A stretch of 64,000 nt of DNA from Ruegeria aquimaris (GTDB lineage Bacteria > Pseudomonadota > Alphaproteobacteria > Rhodobacterales > Rhodobacteraceae). Under the pieces are notes generated by a model. It searched no databases. It worked only from the letters and a program-made list of their open reading frames with translations, and was not told the origin of the DNA. Location: positions 310,001 to 374,000 of the forward strand of contig NZ_JAOWLB010000002.1 in NCBI RefSeq assembly GCF_025751555.1, read 5' to 3'. This document shows, one piece after another, positions 19,393 through 27,909 of this stretch (the stretch's first letter is position 1; each line of letters starts with the position of its first letter). The position numbers and the translations under genes are program-made.

Positions 19393-19929
19393 TCAGCCGC
19401 CGCAACGCTTCTCCGCATCTTCTACAGCAGCCGTGAAACCCAACAACGAGAAGGTATCCTTGGTCTGGGTTCCCCTCGCCGAACGCGCCGTCAACGTGGC
19501 CTCGGAGCCGCGCTTCATCACGGCGACAATCTTGGCGTCGTCGGCGGCGGTTGCCGGCCAGGCCCATTCGCCCTCGGTGATCAGTTCGAATTCCGTGCCG
19601 CTGACGTTCAGGTTGACGGTCGAGCCGGGCGCAAACGGATAACCGCCAGTGAACGTGACCTGCCCGTTGACCCCGGCCTTGGGTCGAAAGAAAACCATCA
19701 GAAGGATGTCGCTGCGCCGTACGGATACGACGCTGCCCCCGCGAGTATTGACGGTTTCCTTGGGCGCCGAAACGCTCCAGCACTCGGTCGGATTGTCTTC
19801 GACAAAGACGCTCCAATCCGTCTTGGATGCCACTCGGTTAGAGCTTTCGCCTTGCTGTGCGATTGCGGTGGTTGCGGCCGCCCCGGCCAGACACAGGCCC
19901 GCAATTCCGCGGACAAGTTTCGATCCCAT
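19393..19929 (-). CDS. IalB-like (invasion-associated locus B) periplasmic protein
   Basis: A 178-residue secreted protein. The N terminus MGSKLVRGIAGLCLAGAAAT is a Sec signal with likely cleavage after AIAQ. The mature part resembles the invasion-associated locus B family: W-V near the start (DWSVFVEDNPTECWSVSAPK), the paired cysteines (CWS near the N terminus and the final RCGG), and VMKRGSEATLTARSARGTQT followed by TFSLLGFTAAV. In environmental alphaproteobacteria these proteins are common and do not imply invasion; their role is unknown. It is divergent from the asparaginase gene with a 177-base gap that must contain both promoters. Confidence 0.85.
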   Translation of the reverse strand: MGSKLVRGIAGLCLAGAAATTAIAQQGESSNRVASKTDWSVFVEDNPTECWSVSAPKETVNTRGGSVVSVRRSDILLMVFFRPKAGVNGQVTFTGGYPFAPGSTVNLNVSGTEFELITEGEWAWPATAADDAKIVAVMKRGSEATLTARSARGTQTKDTFSLLGFTAAVEDAEKRCGG

Positions 19930-20106
19930 CTGTTCAGCCCTCCAGCTGACCTTTACCTCAATATCAAAAGAATGCTTCGCGGAGCTTTGCCGATCCGTCT
20001 GCCTTGCGCATTCCCTTGATTGCCGACATAGACACATTAACGCAGAATTCGCCACGGACGAAAGGGCGATTGGCGAGATTTCGCGCACAAATTGGCGGAG
20101 AACATC

Positions 20107-21105
20107 ATGATTCAACCAGTTCCGATGGCCGAAGTTTGGCGCGGACCCATTCTGGAAAGCCTGCATCTGGGTCACGCGGTGATCTGCGACCAGGCAGGAA
20201 GCATTGTCCGCAGCTGGGGTGATCCCGATCTGGTGATGTACCCGCGCTCGTCCAGCAAGATGATTCAGGCTCTGCCGCTCTTGTCCTCGGGGGCGGCCGC
20301 CAAATACGGGCTGGGCAGCGAACAACTCGCGCTCGCCTGCGCCTCTCACAACGGCGCCGCGATCCACACCGAACGGGTTGACCACTGGCTGGCACAACTG
20401 GGCCTGAGCGATGGTGATCTGAGATGCGGGCCGCAAGACCCCGATGACCGGCCCGAGCATGAACGGCTGATCCGCGCCCAAGAAAAACCCTGTCAGATGC
20501 ATAACAACTGTTCGGGCAAGCACTCTGGCTTTCTGACGCTCAGCCAGCATCTGGGGGCCGGGCCGGAATACATCGACATCGATCACCCGGTTCAGCAATC
20601 CTGCCTGGCCGCGTTCGAGGACGTCACCGGCGAAGACAGCCCCGGATACGGAATAGACGGGTGTTCCGCGCCGAACTTTGCAACCTCTCTCAAGGGTTTG
20701 GCGCGAGCCATGGCATGGTTCGCTTCTGCCTCGACCCGCTCGGACCGGCAGAGCCAGGCGGCCGCCGATCTTACCGCAGCGATGATGAAACACCCCGAAT
20801 TGGTCGCAGGTGAAGGACGAGCCTGCACCGAGCTGATGCGCGCCATGAACGGACGGGCAGCGATCAAGACCGGGGCCGAAGCGGTGTTCGTCGCGATTCT
20901 GCCGGAAACGCAATTGGGGATTGCCGTAAAGATCACCGATGGCAGCACGCGGGCCAGCGAATGCGCGATTGCCGCGATTTTGGTCAGTCTTGGCGTCCTT
21001 GATCCGGGTCATCCGGCCACGCGCAAGCGGCTGGACACACCCATCCTGAACCGGCGCGGTATCGACTGCGGCAGCATCCGTGCCACAGCCGAGTTGCGGT
21101 TCTGA
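20107..21105 (+). CDS. Rhizobium-type (class 3) L-asparaginase
   Basis: A 332-residue enzyme hydrolysing L-asparagine to aspartate and ammonia. It belongs to the asparaginase II family typified by Rhizobium etli and is unrelated to E. coli AnsB. The catalytic serine/lysine pair lies in MYPRSSSKMIQ (Ser48, Lys51), the metal-binding Cys135 and Lys138 in MHNNCSGKHSGFL, and another conserved Cys186 in GYGIDGCSAPNF. These positions match the R. etli numbering as I remember it, which supports the ATG at 20107 over an upstream ATG at 20092. GGCGGAGAAC serves as ribosome binding site. It is divergent from the IalB-like gene; the downstream convergent YCII gene ends 7 bases away. Confidence 0.93.
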   Translation: MIQPVPMAEVWRGPILESLHLGHAVICDQAGSIVRSWGDPDLVMYPRSSSKMIQALPLLSSGAAAKYGLGSEQLALACASHNGAAIHTERVDHWLAQLGLSDGDLRCGPQDPDDRPEHERLIRAQEKPCQMHNNCSGKHSGFLTLSQHLGAGPEYIDIDHPVQQSCLAAFEDVTGEDSPGYGIDGCSAPNFATSLKGLARAMAWFASASTRSDRQSQAAADLTAAMMKHPELVAGEGRACTELMRAMNGRAAIKTGAEAVFVAILPETQLGIAVKITDGSTRASECAIAAILVSLGVLDPGHPATRKRLDTPILNRRGIDCGSIRATAELRF

Positions 21106-21111
21106 TCCGGA

Positions 21112-21426
21112 TCACATCTCGATGATCTCGGCCACCTCGACGGTGCCGTTGCCCGACACCACCATCGGGCACCCCTTGGCCATGTCGGCGGCGGCACCGA
21201 TACTAGCGGCGCGCACCACGGTATAGCCCGAGAGCGGGTTTGCACCGCCATCGTCGGCCACGCCTGCGGCGCTGACGGTCTTGGACTGGCCAACCGGGTT
21301 GCCGGGGATCACAACCGCGTCGCCCATGGCGCCGAACCAGGCCTGCCATGCGGCCATGACCTCGGCCCTTTCCTCGGGCGTTTCCGGCGTCTTGCCGCCG
21401 TGATAGGCAAAGATGAAATCAGGCAT
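21112..21426 (-). CDS. YCII-related small protein
   Basis: A 104-residue protein resembling the YCII/DGPF fold: MPDFIFAYHGGKTPETPEER followed by AWQAWFGAMGDAVVIPGNPV and a SGYTVVRAASIGAAADMAKG block. Family members are small ferredoxin-like dimers; some have His/Asp pairs used in dehalogenation or lactonase reactions, but most, including this one, have no known role. The start at 21426 has AAAGGAAAGGAACG upstream. It is the last gene of an ArsR-SRPBCC-YCII operon, 36 bases after the SRPBCC stop. This trio recurs widely in Proteobacteria and Actinobacteria, which suggests a shared function not yet defined. Confidence 0.82.
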   Translation of the reverse strand: MPDFIFAYHGGKTPETPEERAEVMAAWQAWFGAMGDAVVIPGNPVGQSKTVSAAGVADDGGANPLSGYTVVRAASIGAAADMAKGCPMVVSGNGTVEVAEIIEM

Positions 21427-21462
21427 GTCGCGTTCCTTTCCTTTGGTCATGAAACATCAGGG

Positions 21463-21897
21463 TCAGGCGAGTTCCGCCGCAAGCTTGCGCAACGACGAGG
21501 TCCAGCCCGCCTCGTGACGCAGGCTCATCTCGTCATCGCCCAGTTCGCGGTGGTCCAGGATCAGCCGCGCGCCCTTGGCGCAGGGTTCAACGATAAACAT
21601 CACATGGCTTTCCGGCCCGCGCCGGTCGTCATCGTCATGCCAGCCCCATGTGAAACCCACCGAATGCGGCGGTTTCACATGGGTAACGTGGCCCGAGACC
21701 TTGTAGCGCTGGCCCTCATCATTCACCATGACTGAGAACCAGGGCCCCAGCCGGGTGAAATCGAGGTCATGCTGATCGGCGGGCACATGCAGGCCCTCGG
21801 GCCCCCACCATTGCAGCAGTTTCGCGCCATCGCTGACCCAGGCGAACAGGGCCTCGGGCGTGACGGCGAATTCGCGTTCCAGTCTCAGGTCGGCCAT
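21463..21897 (-). CDS. SRPBCC/AHSA1-domain protein
   Basis: A 144-residue START-like protein of the AHSA1 group. The signature is visible as LRLEREFAVTPEALFAWVSD followed by LLQWWGPEG and, near the end, TSSLRKLAAELA. The family forms a hydrophobic cavity for small ligands or acts as a co-chaperone-like module; no catalytic residues can be assigned. It overlaps the 3' end of the upstream arsR gene by 13 bases, so it is translated as part of the same operon and is probably repressed by that ArsR protein. The start MADLRLEREF at 21897 fits the family. Confidence 0.88.
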   Translation of the reverse strand: MADLRLEREFAVTPEALFAWVSDGAKLLQWWGPEGLHVPADQHDLDFTRLGPWFSVMVNDEGQRYKVSGHVTHVKPPHSVGFTWGWHDDDDRRGPESHVMFIVEPCAKGARLILDHRELGDDEMSLRHEAGWTSSLRKLAAELA

Positions 21898-22214
21898 GTC
21901 TTGTCGCTTTCGATTGCGGCGGCCAGCCGGTCCAGGCTGCGCTCCCAAAAGGTGCGTTTCGAGATCGTCCAGTCGGCAATCGCGCGCAGCCCCTCGGGCG
22001 CCACGGAATAGAGCCGCTGGGTGCCATTGATGCGCTGGCGAACCAACCCGGCCTGACGCAACAGTTTCAGATGCCGCGAGATGGCGGCGCCCGACATGCC
22101 CTTGCCCTCGACCAGATCACCGGCGGACAATTCGCCCTCGGTCATCAGCTGTTCGACGATGGCGAAACGGGTCGGGTCGGACAAAGCCGAAAAGGCGGCC
22201 AGAAGCTGGGTCAT
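21885..22214 (-). CDS. ArsR-family winged-helix repressor
   Basis: A 109-residue regulator starting MTQLLAAFSALSDPTRFAIV. The winged helix is clear: LSAGDLVEGKGMSGAAISRHL, then KLLRQAGLVRQRINGTQRLYSV. The metal-site motif of true ArsR/SmtB sensors (ELCVCD) is absent; this is the subgroup typically found with SRPBCC genes. An alternative ATG lies at 22232, but it falls inside an upstream AT-rich inverted repeat, so 22214 is preferred. It heads an operon with the SRPBCC and YCII genes. Autoregulation through the palindrome at 22220-22246 is likely. Confidence 0.88.
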   Translation of the reverse strand: MTQLLAAFSALSDPTRFAIVEQLMTEGELSAGDLVEGKGMSGAAISRHLKLLRQAGLVRQRINGTQRLYSVAPEGLRAIADWTISKRTFWERSLDRLAAAIESDKTWPT

Positions 22215-22219
22215 GGTCG

Positions 22220-22246
22220 CATTATTTAACATTTACGTTAATAATG
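22220..22246. promoter_or_regulatory. AT-rich inverted repeat, likely ArsR operator
   Basis: CATTATTTAAC and GTTAATAATG are near-perfect reverse complements (one extra T in the left arm) separated by ATTTAC. It sits directly before the arsR start and 12 bases after the serB stop. Such AT-rich dyads are typical ArsR-family operators. Assignment to the adjacent gene is inference. Confidence 0.7.
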
Positions 22247-22257
22247 CAAGCGGCAGA

Positions 22258-23136
22258 TCATGCCGTGACGAAATCCGCCTTTGCGTAGCCCTGAACAAAC
22301 AGCAACGCGGTCAGGTCGCCGTGATTGATGCGTACCTCGCATTGGGCCGCGACCGAAGGTTTGGCGTGCAGGGCAACGCCGGTTCCGGCGCGGCCCAGCA
22401 TGCCCAGATCGTTGGCGCCGTCGCCCACCGCGATCACATCCTGTTCGGACAGACCCAAACGTGCCGTGATCTGCTCCAGCGCATCGACCTTGGCCTGACG
22501 GCCCAGGATCGGGCGCCCCACATCGCCGGTCAGCTTGCCACCGGCGGCCAACAGCGTATTGGCGCGATTCTCGTCAAAGCCCAGTTGCGCGGCCACTCGG
22601 GCGGTAAAGGCCGTGAACCCGCCCGAGACCAGCGCCGCATAGCCGCCATTGGCGCGCATCGTCGCCACCAGCGCCCGCCCGCCCGGCATCAGGGTGATGC
22701 GGGTGTCGAGCACATGGCCGATCACCGCCTCATCCAGCCCGCGCAACAGGCCCACGCGTTCGAGCAGCGCGCCCTCGAAATCCAGTTCACCGTTCATCGC
22801 GCGGGCGGTGATCTCCTTGACCCGCTCGCCGACCCCAGCCTCGTCGGCCAGTTCGTCAATGCATTCTTGCTGGATCATGGTGCTATCCATATCCGCCAGC
22901 AGCATCCGCTTCTTCCGACCCTCGGCAGGCTGCACCACCAGATCGACGCCCAATGCCTGTAGATCATCCCAAACCTGCCAGCGATTGCCGGGCAGGGTCG
23001 CAAGCGTGAATTCCGCCGCCTCGTCGAGGCTGAGCCAGACCGCATCGCCACCGCCCCAGGCATTGCGCAGCGAATCGACCAACGCCGGGTCGAGACGGGC
23101 AATAGCGGGATTGGTCAACAGCGTGGCGACATACAT
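22258..23136 (-). CDS. serB: phosphoserine phosphatase
   Basis: A 292-residue HAD-superfamily phosphatase for the last step of serine synthesis, 3-phosphoserine to serine. The nucleophile motif is LLADMDSTMIQQECIDELAD, motif II lies in LVSGGFTAFTARVA, and the acidic motif III in DVIAVGDGANDLGMLGRAGTG. An N-terminal region of about 85 residues resembles the extension seen in other proteobacterial SerB proteins. The start at 23136 (MYVATLLTNPAIARL) follows GGAGATGCCC. It is divergent from serC-serA, so all three committed serine genes lie within 4.1 kb. Confidence 0.96.
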   Translation of the reverse strand: MYVATLLTNPAIARLDPALVDSLRNAWGGGDAVWLSLDEAAEFTLATLPGNRWQVWDDLQALGVDLVVQPAEGRKKRMLLADMDSTMIQQECIDELADEAGVGERVKEITARAMNGELDFEGALLERVGLLRGLDEAVIGHVLDTRITLMPGGRALVATMRANGGYAALVSGGFTAFTARVAAQLGFDENRANTLLAAGGKLTGDVGRPILGRQAKVDALEQITARLGLSEQDVIAVGDGANDLGMLGRAGTGVALHAKPSVAAQCEVRINHGDLTALLFVQGYAKADFVTA

Positions 23137-23420
23137 GGGGCATCTCCTTTGGGTCGAAACCGCCATATCGCAGGCGCGAAATCTCCGCCAGCCCCAGCCG
23201 AGTTTGCGCCCCACGCCTCAGACCGGCCTCCACCCGATGCGTGCGCCTCCATTAACCCACTGTAAAAAATAGGATATATCTCTCAATCCCGAATGCCGCC
23301 TCACGGTGCCCTGCCCTGGCACAGGATTTCCTTACTGCGAAACGCAAGTTTCCGATCGTAGTCACAAAAGTCGCAATCAAATGCCAAAGCGGCGATTTTC
23401 GACATCTATTTCGCTTGCGT

Positions 23421-23498
23421 GCCGCACTGCGGCGGACTAGCTCTGTCGTCGGGACACCCCTCCCCAACGAGGGGCGCTTATCTGGAAGGATAGCATTC
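23421..23498 (+). ncRNA. candidate serC leader RNA motif
   Basis: The 362 bases between serB and serC contain no gene. In the last 80 bases before the serC ATG there are two compact stems: GCCGC-ACT-GCGGC at 23421-23433 and CCCCT/AGGGG at 23457-23474 closing the loop CCCCAACG, followed at once by GGAAGGATAG, the ribosome binding site. A conserved serC RNA motif is known from 5' leaders of alphaproteobacterial serC operons; position and gene context fit, but I cannot verify the consensus from memory. The rest of the gap (23137-23420) is moderately AT-rich and holds the two divergent promoters; I see no other clear element. Confidence 0.5.
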
Positions 23499-24653
<1,155 letters not shown>

Positions 24654-24657
24654 GGAA

Positions 24658-24719
24658 CGGTGGGCAAAATGCCCACCCTACAGATGCTCGATTGAGTAGG
24701 GTGGGCAGTCTGCCCACCG
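24658..24719. repeat. nested inverted repeat between serC and serA
   Basis: Two hairpins, GGTGGGCAAAATGCCCACC and GGTGGGCAGTCTGCCCACC, are arranged head to head: the outer CGGTGGGCA...CCCACCCTAC arm (24658-24681) is itself the reverse complement of GTAGGGTGGGC...CCACCG (24696-24719) apart from the small loops, with 14 bases between. The element can therefore fold either as two small hairpins or one long cruciform. It resembles a REP/BIME-type pair. It may attenuate or stabilise the serC-serA transcript. Confidence 0.85.
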
Positions 24720-24749
24720 TCCAAGCTCCCAATTCAAAGGACCGCCCAT

Positions 24750-26345
24750 ATGGCTCCCAAAGTACTCATCTCTGACAAGCTGTCGGACGCCGCCGTCCAG
24801 ATCTTCCGCGATCGCGGGATCGACGTTGATTTCCAGCCTGACCTGGGCAAGGACAAGGACAAACTGGCCGAGGTCATCGGCCAGTATGACGGCCTTGCCA
24901 TCCGCTCGGCCACCAAGGTGACGGAAAAGATCCTCGAGTCCGCAACCAACCTGAAGGTCATCGGCCGCGCCGGGATCGGGGTCGACAACGTGGACAAGGA
25001 CGCCGCCTCGAAAAAGGGCGTGATCGTCATGAACACGCCCTTTGGCAACATGATCACCACCGCCGAACACGCCATCGCCATGATGTTCGCCGTCGCACGT
25101 CAGATTCCCGAGGCCAGCGCCTCGACCCATGCGGGCAAATGGGAAAAGTCCAAGTTCATGGGCGTTGAACTGACGAACAAGACCCTGGGCGTGATCGGTG
25201 CGGGCAATATCGGCGGAATCGTTTGCGACCGCGCCCGTGGCCTCAAGATGAAGGTTATCGCCTACGATCCCTACCTGGGCGAGGAGAAAGCCAACAAGAT
25301 GGGCGTTGAAAAGGTCGAGCTGGACGAACTGCTCGCCCGCGCCGATTTCATCACCCTTCACGTGCCGCTGACCGATCAGACCCGCAACATCCTGAGCCGC
25401 GAGAACCTGGCCAAGACCAAGAAGGGCGTTCGTGTCATCAACTGCGCCCGTGGCGGTCTGGTGGACGAAGAGGCGCTGGCCGACCTCCTGAAATCGGGTC
25501 ACGTGGCAGGCGCCGCATTCGACGTGTTCAGCGTTGAACCGGCCAAGGAAAACCCGCTGTTCAACCTGCCCAACGTGGTCTGCACCCCGCACCTGGGCGC
25601 CGCCACCACCGAGGCGCAGGAAAACGTCGCCCTGCAAGTGGCCGAGCAGATGTCGAACTATCTGCTGACCGGCGCGGTCGAAAACGCGCTCAACATGCCG
25701 TCGGTCACCGCCGAAGAGGCCAAGGTCATGGGCCCCTGGATCGCGCTTGCAGGGCATCTGGGCAGCTTTGTCGGACAGATGACCGACGAGCCGATCAAGG
25801 CGATCAACATTCTCTATGACGGCGTGGCTGCGAAAATGAACCTGGCGGCGCTGAACTGCGCGACCGTGGCAGGCATCATGAAAAGGTCAAACCCGGACGT
25901 GAACATGGTGTCGGCCCCCGTTGTGGCCAAGGAACGGGGCATCCAGATCTCGACCACCAACCAGGACAAGTCGGGCGCCTTTGACGGCTATGTAAAAGTG
26001 ACCGTCGTCACCGACAAGCGCGAACGCTCAGTCGCTGGCACGGTGTTCAGCGACGGCAAACCGCGCTTCATCCAGATCAAGGGTATCAATGTCGACGCCG
26101 AGATCGGCGCGCATATGCTCTATACCACCAACGAGGACGTGCCGGGCATCATTGGTACACTGGGCCGCACCATGGGCGATCATGGCGTGAACATCGCCAA
26201 CTTTACCCTGGGCCGCGCGGGTCCGGGCGGCGAAGCCATTGCGCTTCTCTATGTCGACGAGCCGGTCCCAGCCGAGGCGCGCGCAAAACTTGCGGAAACC
26301 GGGATGTTCAACCAGATCAAACCGCTGGAGTTTGATGTGGTCTAA
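24750..26345 (+). CDS. serA: D-3-phosphoglycerate dehydrogenase
   Basis: A 531-residue type 1 PGDH, oxidising 3-phosphoglycerate to 3-phosphohydroxypyruvate with NAD. The NAD-binding Rossmann motif is LGVIGAGNIGGIVCDRARG, the conserved INCARGGLVDEEAL block and the catalytic Glu/His pair (PHLGAATTEAQ) follow, and then the intervening ASB domain and a C-terminal ACT domain (DVPGIIGTLGRTMGDHGVNI). The long form with ASB and ACT domains is expected for alphaproteobacteria and may bind serine as feedback inhibitor. AAAGGACCGCCC precedes the ATG. A strong terminator follows the stop. Confidence 0.98.
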   Translation: MAPKVLISDKLSDAAVQIFRDRGIDVDFQPDLGKDKDKLAEVIGQYDGLAIRSATKVTEKILESATNLKVIGRAGIGVDNVDKDAASKKGVIVMNTPFGNMITTAEHAIAMMFAVARQIPEASASTHAGKWEKSKFMGVELTNKTLGVIGAGNIGGIVCDRARGLKMKVIAYDPYLGEEKANKMGVEKVELDELLARADFITLHVPLTDQTRNILSRENLAKTKKGVRVINCARGGLVDEEALADLLKSGHVAGAAFDVFSVEPAKENPLFNLPNVVCTPHLGAATTEAQENVALQVAEQMSNYLLTGAVENALNMPSVTAEEAKVMGPWIALAGHLGSFVGQMTDEPIKAINILYDGVAAKMNLAALNCATVAGIMKRSNPDVNMVSAPVVAKERGIQISTTNQDKSGAFDGYVKVTVVTDKRERSVAGTVFSDGKPRFIQIKGINVDAEIGAHMLYTTNEDVPGIIGTLGRTMGDHGVNIANFTLGRAGPGGEAIALLYVDEPVPAEARAKLAETGMFNQIKPLEFDVV

Positions 26346-26363
26346 GCCAGCTATTCCGGCAGG

Positions 26364-26402
26364 AAAAAGGGCGCCACACGGCTTGTGTGGCGCCCTTTTT
26401 TG
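26364..26402 (+). terminator. rho-independent terminator of serA
   Basis: AAAAAGGGCGCCACAC pairs with GTGTGGCGCCCTTTTT over 16 bases around GGCTT, with further T beyond. The GC-rich stem and T tract make it a textbook terminator, and the A tract on the other side lets it act in both directions. Confidence 0.95.
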
Positions 26403-26501
26403 TCAGCAGCGAAGATTTGCGACGCCGTTTCGTCGTTTCCGGATCGGCAAGGGCAAGCCGTTTGGTCGTAAGGAGCCAATGCAACATGTCCGGAGAATGC
26501 C

Positions 26502-27107
26502 ATGACCGAGGCCGTTCAGACGTTGATTGACGCGCTTTGCCTGCCGCTTCTGGCCGAGACGCGGGTCGAGGCGGCCCGTACAGCTCTGGTGCTGCAAGAA
26601 ATGGGGCCGCAGCAACTTTGCATTCCGCAAACACAGACGGCAGAGCATCTTGCAATGCGGAGCCTCCTTGCCCAATCGCCTCATCCTGCCGCGCCGGGAT
26701 TGCTGGCGGCGTTCGATCTGCTCCCTTGGGGTGTAAACCCTGTCGCTGCGCAGGTTGGTGACCGCGGCTCCATGTATATCGTTGCAACCCTCATGGGGCC
26801 TGAAGGCCCCGTGCCCTGCGCCAATCTGCGCATGGGCCTCTATTATCAGCGCCCCAATACCTATTACGGGCTGCACAATCATGACGCCGACGAAACCTAT
26901 ACCATCCTTGCCGGTTCAGCGATTTGGACCGCAGGCGAGGACACGCAATTGCGTGAGACCGGCGCGCAGATACATCACCCATCACTGATGCCGCATGCAT
27001 TCCGGGCAGGGCCAGAGGGGCTTTTGACGTTCTGGCGTTGGAGCGGCGATATCAATCTGCACTCCTACACCATGCTAGATGATCCCGAAGCGGTGCTAAC
27101 GGCCTGA
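26502..27107 (+). CDS. DMSP-lyase-like cupin protein
   Basis: A 201-residue cupin. The central motif YYGLHNHDADETYTILAG gives Tyr122, His125, His127, Glu131 and Tyr133; the second motif GAQIHHPSLMPHAF gives His159 and His165. This H-x-H-x3-E spacing, an upstream Tyr, and a distal His within HPS-x3-H match the DMSP-lyase-like family that includes DddL, DddQ, DddW, DddK and DddY, which release DMS and acrylate from dimethylsulfoniopropionate. Many members of the wider family have other or unknown substrates, so activity is not proved. No acrylate-use gene (acuI, prpE) or DMSP transporter is adjacent. The start follows CCGGAGAATGCC. It stands between the serA terminator and a phosphatase gene. 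Confidence 0.78.
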   Translation: MTEAVQTLIDALCLPLLAETRVEAARTALVLQEMGPQQLCIPQTQTAEHLAMRSLLAQSPHPAAPGLLAAFDLLPWGVNPVAAQVGDRGSMYIVATLMGPEGPVPCANLRMGLYYQRPNTYYGLHNHDADETYTILAGSAIWTAGEDTQLRETGAQIHHPSLMPHAFRAGPEGLLTFWRWSGDINLHSYTMLDDPEAVLTA

Positions 27108-27180
27108 ACTGCTTTTCTCTCTGACGCCGTCGCGCTATGTGTGGATCGTCAAAGCATAATCCCACATACAGGCCTCGCCC

Positions 27181-27909
27181 ATGCAACCGATCTATGCCGT
27201 AGGTGATATCCACGGTCAAAAGACCATGCTGGAAGATGCGCTCGCCCGGATCGACCGGGACGGCGGTGGGCGCATAGTTTTCTTGGGCGACTACACCGAC
27301 CGGGGACCGGACTCCGCCGGGGTCGTCGAGTTGCTGCGCAACGGGCTGGACGAAGGTCGCGACTGGATCACGCTCAAGGGCAACCACGACCGCATGTTCG
27401 AGATGTTCCTGCGCGACCACCCTGCCAATGACGATCGGCTGCTTGTCGGTTATCACTGGCTGCATGAGCGGATCGGCGGGATTGAAACGCTCGCCTCCTA
27501 TGGTGTCGATGTTCCCGATGGCGCACGGATCTATCAGGTGCACGCCCAAGCGCGCGATGCGGTTCCACCCGATCACTTGGCGTTTCTGTCCGGGCTGCCG
27601 TCCTACCACCTGGAAAACGAGCTTCTCTTCGTCCACGCGGGCATCCGTCCCGGTGTGCCGCTGGAACAGCAATGCGAACACGATCTGATATGGATCAGGC
27701 ACGAGTTTCTTGACGATCCGCGACCGCATCCGTGGCTGGTGGTGCACGGGCATACACCCGGACGCATGGCGGAACATTTCGGTAACCGCATCAACCTGGA
27801 TGCGGGAGCAGGCTATGGGAGGCCGCTGGCGACCGCGGTGTTCGAAGGCCAGGACTGCTGGCTTTTGACCGAACATGGCCGTGTTCCGCTTATTCCCAAA
27901 GGTCGGTAG
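27181..27909 (+). CDS. PPP-family metallophosphatase
   Basis: A 242-residue serine/threonine-protein-phosphatase-like enzyme. The dinuclear metal motifs are intact: GDIHG in YAVGDIHGQKTML, GDYTDRG in VFLGDYTDRGPDS, GNHD in LKGNHDRMFEMF, and the later His residues in LLFVHAGIRPGVPLEQQ and LVVHGHTPGRM. Bacterial members dephosphorylate proteins or act on diadenosine tetraphosphate (ApaH type) or other small phosphates; the substrate is unknown. The ATG is preceded by a pyrimidine-rich stretch with no good ribosome binding site. Its 3' end overlaps the convergent cysteine-synthase-like gene by 20 bases. Confidence 0.92.
   Translation: MQPIYAVGDIHGQKTMLEDALARIDRDGGGRIVFLGDYTDRGPDSAGVVELLRNGLDEGRDWITLKGNHDRMFEMFLRDHPANDDRLLVGYHWLHERIGGIETLASYGVDVPDGARIYQVHAQARDAVPPDHLAFLSGLPSYHLENELLFVHAGIRPGVPLEQQCEHDLIWIRHEFLDDPRPHPWLVVHGHTPGRMAEHFGNRINLDAGAGYGRPLATAVFEGQDCWLLTEHGRVPLIPKGR

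Noticed and set aside
19393-21012. Single 539-codon minus-strand protein covering the IalB-like gene and the asparaginase region
   Set aside because: Only the last 178 codons have a signal peptide and family motifs; the upstream part runs antisense to the asparaginase, whose active-site residues are intact.
24658-24719. CRISPR-like repeat unit
   Set aside because: Only two copies in inverted orientation and no spacer array or cas genes; better described as a REP-like inverted repeat.
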